Positions 59,062 to 64,000 of a stretch of DNA of 64,000 nucleotides are shown here, piece after piece. Where the stretch lies: the NCBI GenBank assembly GCA_048814795.1, contig CP184673.1, positions 496,001-560,000 of the forward strand. Reading direction: 5' to 3'. The notes below the pieces were generated by a model that was not told the DNA's origin, ran no database searches, and was given only the letters and a program-made list of their open reading frames with translations. Position 1 is the first letter of the stretch; every line of letters begins with the position of its first letter. A program made the position numbers and the translations under genes. This DNA is from Thermatribacter sp048814795. GTDB lineage: Bacteria; Atribacterota; Atribacteria; Atribacterales; Thermatribacteraceae.

Positions 59062-59502
59062 ATGGTGAAACGAAGGTGGAAAGAGGTATTTAGCAGTTTT
59101 GATAAGAAGGTGACTCCTTCTCGCTGCGCTATTTTGGAAGTGTTCGAGGAGCAAGAAAGCCATCTTTCTGCAGAAGAAGTGTATGAAAAGCTGAAACAAA
59201 AAAAGAGAAAGGTGGGTATTGCCACAATTTACCGTAATCTGGACTTGCTTTCCCGGATGGGGATTTTGCGTAAAGTGAACTTTGGTGACGGAAGGGAGCA
59301 CTATGAACTGGTGCATTCTTCGGAGACTCATCATCACCATCTGGTGTGTGTTAATTGTGGCAAGGTCATCGACTACAGCGAGCTTATGGATGAAGAGAGA
59401 GAATTCTTGAACCGCCTGGAAAAAGAGCTTGAGAAAAAGTACAATTTTAAAATTCAATCCCATCAGGTTTATTTTTACGGATTATGCGAGCGTTGCCTAT
59501 AA
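59062..59502 (+). CDS. fur: Fur-family metal-dependent repressor
   Basis: A 146-residue Fur-family protein: winged helix (LSAEEVYEKLKQKKRKVGIATIYRNLDLLSRMGIL), the metal site HHHHLVCVNCGKVIDY and a second CxxC (CERC) at the C-terminus. Next to feoAB and with Fur boxes ahead of both transcription units, it is most likely the ferric uptake regulator and not Zur or PerR. Confidence 0.9.
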   Translation: MVKRRWKEVFSSFDKKVTPSRCAILEVFEEQESHLSAEEVYEKLKQKKRKVGIATIYRNLDLLSRMGILRKVNFGDGREHYELVHSSETHHHHLVCVNCGKVIDYSELMDEEREFLNRLEKELEKKYNFKIQSHQVYFYGLCERCL

Positions 59503-59515
59503 TTTTTGGCTTGTA

Positions 59516-59544
59516 ATTGATAATGATTATCAATCTAATAATAT
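59516..59544 (+). promoter_or_regulatory. Perfect Fur box over the feo promoter
   Basis: ATTGATAATGATTATCAAT (59516-59534) is a perfect 9-1-9 palindrome and matches the classical Fur box. It overlaps the -35 TTGATA (59517-59522) and the spacer; the -10 TAATAT is at 59539-59544. Iron-loaded Fur would block transcription of feoAB and probably the genes after it. Confidence 0.9.
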
Positions 59545-59564
59545 AGGAAAAGGAGTGCCGTGTT

Positions 59565-59807
59565 TTGGAGAATTCCGTGGTTTCGCTGGTCGAGATGAGA
59601 ACCGGCCAGAGAGGAGAGATCGTTCAGATTTTAGGTGGTAGAGGGGTGGTGAGGAAGCTATGGGTTTTGGGTGTTGTTCCCGGGAAGAAAGTGGAAAAAG
59701 TGAGCTCCTTACTGGGCAGTGGACCGGTGGTAATACGCCTGGGGCAACAGGAGATAGCCCTGGGCAGAGGAGTAGCCCAGAAGATTCTGGTAAAGGTGGA
59801 CGACTGA
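59565..59807 (+). CDS. feoA: Ferrous iron transport protein FeoA
   Basis: An 80-residue SH3-like FeoA protein (SLVEMRTGQRGEIVQILGGRGVVRKLWVLGVVPGKKV). FeoA is a small cytosolic partner of FeoB. The TTG start at 59565 follows AAGGAG by about ten bases. The gene overlaps the probable start of feoB. Confidence 0.9.
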   Translation: MENSVVSLVEMRTGQRGEIVQILGGRGVVRKLWVLGVVPGKKVEKVSSLLGSGPVVIRLGQQEIALGRGVAQKILVKVDD

Positions 59808-61513
59808 AAAAAATCGTCCTGGCTGGCAATCCCAACGTTGGAAAAAGCGTGCTTTTTACCAGGTTAAGCGGTGTTTACGCTTTTTCATCCAATTATCCGG
59901 GTACCACGGTCGATTTTTTGCAGAGCAAGATCAAAAAGAACGGGGAATGGTATGAGCTTATCGATGCTCCTGGTGCCTATTCTCTTAAAGAAGAAGCAGA
60001 AGCTGAACGGATTGCAGCTCGACTGGTGGAAGAAGCCGATGTGGTGATCAACGTGGTGGATGCCACCAACCTGGAGCGCAACCTTTATCTCACTTTTGAG
60101 CTTGCCGAGAAACAGAAACCCATGATTGTGGCGCTCAATATGTGGGATGAAGCCAGGAAGCAGGGTATAGAGATAGATGTGAGGGCTTTAAGCGCTTTTC
60201 TGGGGGTTCCGGTTATTCCCATTGTTGCCACCACCGGTGAGGGTATTAAAGAGCTCATGGATATTCTTCCTGCGGCAAGCGTTCCCCATCCGGTATCCTG
60301 CGATCATGAGCGACGCTGGGAGGAGATAGGCGAAATTATAGAAAAGGTGCAACGTTTTTCCTACCGCAGGCCGGGCTGGCGCGAAGTTTTCCAGAAAATC
60401 ACCGTTTCCCCAGTCAGCGGTACCCTGATAGGTTTGGGAGTTATTGGGGGTATGTTTTTCCTGGTGCGGATGATTGGTGAGGGTATCATTTCTTACCTTA
60501 CCGAACCCCTTTTCAACGGCCTGTATTTGCCCCTGCTTGAAAAGTTGAGCGCTTTGCTTTCCGGTCATCCCTTCTGGCATGGAGTTTTGATTGGAAAACT
60601 CATCGAGGGTCAGATAGATTTTGAGCTTTCCTTCGGCTTGCTTACCAGCGGGTTTTATATACCTCTGGGCGTAGTTTTCCCTTACATCCTGGCTTTTTAC
60701 TTTGTGCTCAGCCTTCTTGAGGACGTGGGTTATTTGCCCCGACTGGCGGTGATTCTGGACGGTTTTTTGCACCGACTGGGTCTTCATGGTTACTCGGTGG
60801 TTCCTGCTCTTTTGGGATTGGGATGCAACGTGCCAGGAGTGATGGCTACCCGGGTTCTGGAGAGTGAACAGGAACGTTTCATCGTAGCTACTTTAATTTC
60901 CATTGCCATACCCTGTTCAGCGCAGCAGGCTCTGATTGTGGGAGTTCTGGCTTCTTACGGTGTGACTCCCATTTTGATCGTTTATGGTACGCTGGCCCTG
61001 GTGGGTCTCACCGTGGCTTTGCTCTTAAAATATCTAGTTCCCGGCTCCCGCCCCGCTCTTATTTGTGAAATGCCACCTTATCGTTTGCCCTTTCCAAAGG
61101 CTCTTTTTTCTAAATTGTGGATTCGCTTGCGGGGATTTTTAATAGATGCTCTTCCAATCATGCTGGTTGGCATCGCCGGTTTAAACTTGCTCTTTTTAAC
61201 CAATCTTTTTCCACTGCTTGCTCGAGTAATAAGTCCCTGGCTGGCTCAGGCAATGGGCCTTCCTCGAGAGGCGATATTGATCATCATCATGGGTCTTTTG
61301 CGCAAGGACATGGCCATGGGTATGCTTTTACCTTTAAACCTTTCGGTAAAGCAACTGATTATTTCCAGTGTGGTTTTGAGCATGTTTTTCCCCTGTATTG
61401 CCACTTTCGTTGTTTTTTTAAAAGAGCTGGGCTGGAAGAGGTTGCTTCAGGGGAGTTTGATAATGCTGGCTTCATCTTTCCTGGTGGGAAGCTTACTTAA
61501 TTTTATCCTGTAG
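59804..61513 (+). CDS. feoB: Ferrous iron transporter FeoB
   Basis: An Fe(II) transporter with an N-terminal G-protein domain: GNPNVGKS (G1) near residue 10, GTTVDF (G2), DAPGAYSL (G3) and LNMWDE (G4). The membrane part has the two Gate domains with the conserved CNVPGVMATRVLE and IPCSAQQALI segments. About 569 residues, on the short side but complete. The frame has no ATG, GTG or TTG near the G1 motif: the likely start is a CTG at 59804, overlapping the feoA stop, with AAGGTGG five bases upstream. A distant ATG at 59660 would add 48 low-complexity residues. Confidence 0.92.
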   Translation: MKKIVLAGNPNVGKSVLFTRLSGVYAFSSNYPGTTVDFLQSKIKKNGEWYELIDAPGAYSLKEEAEAERIAARLVEEADVVINVVDATNLERNLYLTFELAEKQKPMIVALNMWDEARKQGIEIDVRALSAFLGVPVIPIVATTGEGIKELMDILPAASVPHPVSCDHERRWEEIGEIIEKVQRFSYRRPGWREVFQKITVSPVSGTLIGLGVIGGMFFLVRMIGEGIISYLTEPLFNGLYLPLLEKLSALLSGHPFWHGVLIGKLIEGQIDFELSFGLLTSGFYIPLGVVFPYILAFYFVLSLLEDVGYLPRLAVILDGFLHRLGLHGYSVVPALLGLGCNVPGVMATRVLESEQERFIVATLISIAIPCSAQQALIVGVLASYGVTPILIVYGTLALVGLTVALLLKYLVPGSRPALICEMPPYRLPFPKALFSKLWIRLRGFLIDALPIMLVGIAGLNLLFLTNLFPLLARVISPWLAQAMGLPREAILIIIMGLLRKDMAMGMLLPLNLSVKQLIISSVVLSMFFPCIATFVVFLKELGWKRLLQGSLIMLASSFLVGSLLNFIL

Positions 61514-61525
61514 GAGGTGAGCGTT

Positions 61526-61777
61526 ATGCCGTTTGGAAGAGGTTTTGGAGGAAGGTTTGCCGGTGCCTGGGGTGGTTTTTACCCTGGCTTTGGTTGGTAT
61601 GGTCGGGGAAGGGGCAATCCCTATCCTTTCTGCCGTAACTTCCCCTGGTTGCCCCGCGGATGGTGGGCTATGCCCTATGCAGGACACAGAGCGTATCCTT
61701 ATCAGGGATACAGAGCATATCCCTTCCCCCATGTTCCGCCCTATGGAGGCCGTTTTTACCCACCCTTTTTAGGATAG
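61526..61777 (+). CDS. Small Gly/Tyr/Trp/Pro-rich protein of the feo cluster
   Basis: An 83-residue protein (ATG with AGGAGG eight bases upstream) rich in Gly, Tyr, Phe, Trp, Pro and Arg, with a single Cys. Repeats such as HRAYPYQGYRAYPFPH are visible. It resembles, loosely, the small aromatic proteins (DUF5320-like) found beside feoB and NifX-like genes in anaerobes. Probably cytoplasmic and disordered; function unknown. Confidence 0.6.
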   Translation: MPFGRGFGGRFAGAWGGFYPGFGWYGRGRGNPYPFCRNFPWLPRGWWAMPYAGHRAYPYQGYRAYPFPHVPPYGGRFYPPFLG

Positions 61778-61802
61778 TCTTGAAAAGGGAGGAGGTGTTA
61801 CC

Positions 61803-61988
61803 GTGGGCTACCGCTGGATGTATTATTTGACCGGTCTTCCCGGGTGGATGCGCTGGGGTTTTGGCCCGGGATGGAGCTGGGTGAATCCCTGGTGGCCGGG
61901 CTATGGCTTCCCGGGATTTGCCCCTTATGCTTTTGGTTACTGGACTCCGGTTTATCCGTGGTATGGCCCGCAGGCTTGGTGGTGGTAA
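61803..61988 (+). CDS. Tiny Trp/Tyr/Pro-rich protein of the feo cluster
   Basis: A 61-residue protein with 12 tryptophans, starting at a GTG after GGAGGAGG. It has no charged core and no catalytic motif. The strong ribosome binding site and the operon spacing support that it is translated. Function unknown; may be a paralogue of its neighbours. Confidence 0.55.
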   Translation: MGYRWMYYLTGLPGWMRWGFGPGWSWVNPWWPGYGFPGFAPYAFGYWTPVYPWYGPQAWWW

Positions 61989-62004
61989 AAGGAGGTGACC
62001 AGTT

Positions 62005-62223
62005 ATGAGAAGAAGATACACTCCGGGTTGGGGAAGCTATGGAGCTTTCTGGGGAGGATGGCCTCCCTACTGGGGGATGACTCCTCCCTGGGGGTTTTCG
62101 CCTTTTGGGATGCCACTGGAAGCAGAGCTTGACATGCTTAAGGCGCAGGCAGATGCTCTAAAAAGGCAGCTCGAGTTTATCGAAGAACGGATTAAGGAAT
62201 TGGAAGAAGAGCTAAAGGAATAG
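62005..62223 (+). CDS. DUF5320-like small protein with aromatic N-terminus and coiled-coil tail
   Basis: A 72-residue protein: residues 1-37 are aromatic and Gly/Pro-rich (YTPGWGSYGAFWGGWPPYWG), residues 38-72 form a short coiled coil (LKAQADALKRQLEFIEERIKEL). This two-part layout is typical of DUF5320-like proteins next to NifX-like genes. AGGAGG precedes the ATG. Confidence 0.65.
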   Translation: MRRRYTPGWGSYGAFWGGWPPYWGMTPPWGFSPFGMPLEAELDMLKAQADALKRQLEFIEERIKELEEELKE

Positions 62224-62231
62224 TTCGCGGG

Positions 62232-62270
62232 CTCTCCTCTGGCTGCGCTTTGAGGGTGGCCAGAGGAGAG
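62232..62270 (+). other. Strong intercistronic stem-loop
   Basis: CTCTCCTCTGGC (62232-62243) pairs perfectly with GCCAGAGGAGAG (62259-62270). No T-run follows, so it is more likely an RNA stabiliser, attenuator or processing site than a full terminator. It separates the feo/aromatic genes from the NifX-MinD part. Confidence 0.7.
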
Positions 62271-62290
62271 TTAAGAGAGGAGGCAATTAC

Positions 62291-62809
62291 ATGAAGGTTG
62301 CCATCAGCGCTGCCGGGGCTTCTCTGGATTCTCCGGTAGACCCTCGTTTGGGCAGAGCGAGGTTTTTCATTATTTATGAACTGGATGATGATTCTTTTCG
62401 GTTGGTAGAGAATAATTTTGCTCAAGCCTCTTCAGGGGCTGGTATCCAGGTTACTACCTTTCTGGTCAATGAGGGAGTTGAAGCAGTGATCACCGGCAAT
62501 GTTGGCCCCAATGCTTATCGGGTTTTGCAGCAGGCAGGAGTCAAGGTTTACCCTGGAGCAGCAGGAACTGTGAGGGAGGCTATTCAGGCTTTTAAAGAAG
62601 GAGGGCTTTCCGCCGCCCAGAACCCCAGTGTGGGTGCTCATTTTGGGGTGGGTGGAGGCTTTGCTCCCCCTCAGGACGCTCCGTTGGAGGAAGGCTTTCG
62701 TAAGGACCTGGAAAGGGACCTCGAAGAGTTTCGAAAAGAAGTGAATTCCCTCCAGGAGAGGCTGGAGCTGGTGAAGAAGAAAATCGAGCACTTGAAAGAA
62801 GGTGAGTGA
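62291..62809 (+). CDS. NifX/NifB-type dinitrogenase iron-molybdenum cofactor domain protein
   Basis: A 172-residue protein: residues 1-105 are the NifX-like (PF02579) domain (GASLDSPVDPRLGRARFFIIYEL, GAGIQVTTFLVNEGVEAVITGNVGPNA), followed by a linker and a C-terminal coiled coil (residues 130-170). Such proteins bind metal clusters; outside nitrogen fixers they sit with MinD-type ATPases. The coiled coil could pair with that of the preceding small protein. Confidence 0.85.
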   Translation: MKVAISAAGASLDSPVDPRLGRARFFIIYELDDDSFRLVENNFAQASSGAGIQVTTFLVNEGVEAVITGNVGPNAYRVLQQAGVKVYPGAAGTVREAIQAFKEGGLSAAQNPSVGAHFGVGGGFAPPQDAPLEEGFRKDLERDLEEFRKEVNSLQERLELVKKKIEHLKEGE

Positions 62810-62810
62810 G

Positions 62811-63014
62811 ATGATGAGACCTGGTGGCGGTTTGGGAAGAGGAATGGGAAGAGGAGCAGGAGCTCCACGAGGAAGAATGGGTGGTTTCGGTATGGGGCCA
62901 GCTGGGGAGTGTGTTTGTCCTCAGTGTGGCACAAGGGTTCCTCACCAGCGGGGTGTTCCCTGCTTTCAGATGAAGTGCCCTAACTGTGGCGCTCCGCTTA
63001 CCCGTGCAAGATAA
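62811..63014 (+). CDS. Gly/Arg-rich zinc-ribbon protein
   Basis: A 67-residue protein with a Gly/Arg/Met-rich N-terminus and a C-terminal metal ribbon (CVCPQCG...CPNCG). Start at ATG 62811 (or 62814), one base after the NifX-like gene stop. It resembles small proteins commonly placed beside NifX-like and MinD-like genes in anaerobes. Role unknown; rubredoxin-like or zinc-binding. Confidence 0.68.
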   Translation: MMRPGGGLGRGMGRGAGAPRGRMGGFGMGPAGECVCPQCGTRVPHQRGVPCFQMKCPNCGAPLTRAR

Positions 63015-63026
63015 GGGTGAGTAGAA

Positions 63027-63899
63027 GTGGTGATTGCAGTAATGAGCGGAAAGGGTGGAACGGGCAAGACGCTTTTTGCGACCAGCCTGGCTTGCGCTCT
63101 TTCCGCCGCTCAGCGGATTGTGTTTGTGGATGCAGACGTGGAAGCTCCCAATGCTCATATTTTTTTGAAGCCAAACCTTGAAGAGGAACGGGTGGTGGAA
63201 ACTTTCTCCCCACAGATTGTTGAGGAGAGATGCGATGGTTGTGGGGAATGCGTTAACTTTTGTTATTTTTCTGCACTGACTCTGGTGAAAGGAAAGGTTT
63301 TGTTTTTCCCGGAATTGTGCCACAGCTGTGGTGGTTGTGAGCTGGTCTGTCCTCAGGGGGCAATCCGGGAGGCGTCAGCCGAAAAAGGAAGAATAAGAAA
63401 AGGGGTAGCCCGCAATGGAATTGTATTCTGGGAGGGGAGGCTTAAGATTGGTGAACCACGCGCTTCGGCAGTTATTGCTGAACTGAAAAAAGTAGCTAAG
63501 GAAGAGTCTTCGGAAGTCCTTAATATTATAGATTGTCCTCCGGGGGCGGGTTGTGCCGCGATTGAAGCAGTCAGTAGTGCGGATTTTTGTGTCCTGGTGA
63601 CCGAGCCAACCCCCTTTGGTCTCTCGGACCTCAAAGTAGCCCTGCGGGCAATCGAGGAGTTGGGTATACCCTGCGGAGTGGTGATTAACAAGGCAGGTAT
63701 TGGTGGAGCAAACATTATTCATCTTTGCGAGGAAAAAGGAGTTCCGGTGCTTGGTGAAATTCCCTATCGGCGGAGCATTGCCGAAAGATACGCGCGGGGA
63801 CTAACCCTGGTGGATGGTCAGGATAACCTGAAAAAGGAAGTAATGGACATATATCAGACGCTTTGCAGGATAACTGTGAGAAGAGAGGAAAGCAAATGA
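63027..63899 (+). CDS. MinD-superfamily P-loop ATPase with inserted ferredoxin domain
   Basis: A 290-residue ATPase: deviant Walker A MSGKGGTGKTLFATSLA at the N-terminus, VDADVEAPN, and a two 4Fe-4S ferredoxin insert (CDGCGECVNFC and CHSCGGCELVCPQGA, residues about 68-115). IIDCPPGAG is the Walker B region. This architecture is common beside NifX-like proteins and is thought to act in Fe-S cluster assembly or electron transfer. A twin ATPase follows, overlapping its stop. Confidence 0.88.
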   Translation: MVIAVMSGKGGTGKTLFATSLACALSAAQRIVFVDADVEAPNAHIFLKPNLEEERVVETFSPQIVEERCDGCGECVNFCYFSALTLVKGKVLFFPELCHSCGGCELVCPQGAIREASAEKGRIRKGVARNGIVFWEGRLKIGEPRASAVIAELKKVAKEESSEVLNIIDCPPGAGCAAIEAVSSADFCVLVTEPTPFGLSDLKVALRAIEELGIPCGVVINKAGIGGANIIHLCEEKGVPVLGEIPYRRSIAERYARGLTLVDGQDNLKKEVMDIYQTLCRITVRREESK

Positions 63900-64000
63900 A
63901 GCAAATAGTTGTTTTAAGCGGAAAAGGTGGAACTGGGAAAACTTCGGTCGCGGCTTCGCTTGCTTCCTTGCTGGGGAAGGAAGCGGTGGTGGTGGATGCC
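63896..64000 (+). CDS. Second MinD-superfamily ATPase, N-terminus (cut by window end)
   Basis: The ATG overlaps the preceding stop (ATGA). The visible 35 residues (VVLSGKGGTGKTSVAASLAS, then VVVDA) are the deviant Walker A start of another MinD/NBP35-type ATPase. Such twin ATPases usually come as a pair. Confidence 0.88.
   Translation, partial: MKQIVVLSGKGGTGKTSVAASLASLLGKEAVVVDA

Noticed and set aside
59660..59803. feoB start at ATG 59660
   Set aside because: It would add 48 low-complexity residues lying in an alternative frame of feoA; the CTG overlap start fits feoA-feoB coupling better, though not proven.

Overview
The window looks like one contig of an anaerobic, motile bacterium with Clostridia-like gene neighbourhoods. 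The pointers are the order flhA-PilZ-cheB-cheR-cheC-cheD-fliA-fapA, a T-box leader in front of an ilv-leu operon, many TTG/GTG starts, an oxygen-sensitive-type ferrous iron (Feo) locus, and NifX-like/MinD-type iron-sulfur genes. The gene content would also fit Atribacterota, Synergistota or Thermotogota; the sequence alone does not fix the phylum. There is no rRNA, CRISPR array or prophage, and one tRNA.

Layout. (1) 1-7392 (+): end of a flagellar/chemotaxis operon: FlhA C-terminus, PilZ protein, CheB, CheR, CheC, CheD, a small membrane protein, sigma-28, FapA, a small charged protein and a ComFB-like protein. (2) 7411-9732 (+): tRNA-Ser(GCU), then lipB-lipA and a membrane-anchored methyltransferase, closed by a terminator. 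(3) 9731-18244 (-): branched-chain amino acid operon ilvD-ilvB-ilvN-ilvC-leuA-leuC-leuD behind a T-box leader with a probable CUC (Leu) specifier. (4) 18358-19575 (-): a Wzz-like chain-length protein. (5) 19.7-29.4 kb: a toxin-antitoxin island with four MNT/HEPN pairs, an orphan MNT, a Phd/VapC pair and a broken RelB/RelE-like pair. Each is separated from the next by blocks of hairpin repeats that end in one conserved motif. (6) 29.4-53.0 kb: polysaccharide locus. It starts with a winged-helix/NTase-like regulator and a complete WbpA-WbpB/D-WbpE-WbpI pathway for a UDP-diacetamido-mannuronic acid-type sugar. Glycosyltransferases, a flippase, a frameshifted glucuronyl epimerase, an EpsG-like polymerase and a priming sugar transferase follow. 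A PIN toxin domain is fused in frame to the WbpE aminotransferase, with its apparent antitoxin just upstream. Several truncated genes and local duplications mark this locus as recombinogenic. (7) 53.0-58.0 kb: a second toxin-antitoxin island, mostly on the minus strand, with the same repeats inverted. (8) 58.07-58.99 kb: a REP-associated (Y1/HUH) transposase bounded by inverted copies of the motif that ends each repeat block, so it is the probable source of those motifs. (9) 59.0-64.0 kb (+): fur, then feoA-feoB under a perfect Fur box, three tiny aromatic-rich proteins, a NifX-like protein, a zinc-ribbon protein and two MinD-type ATPases, the last cut by the window edge.

The most striking features are the two mirror-image toxin-antitoxin islands built from [hairpin repeats - terminal motif - promoter - TA pair] units next to their likely mobilising transposase, and the PIN-aminotransferase fusion. 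Repeat hairpins keep constant flanks but carry different, still perfectly paired stems. At both ends of the polysaccharide locus there are inverted copies of a sequence resembling an IS200/IS605 right end.
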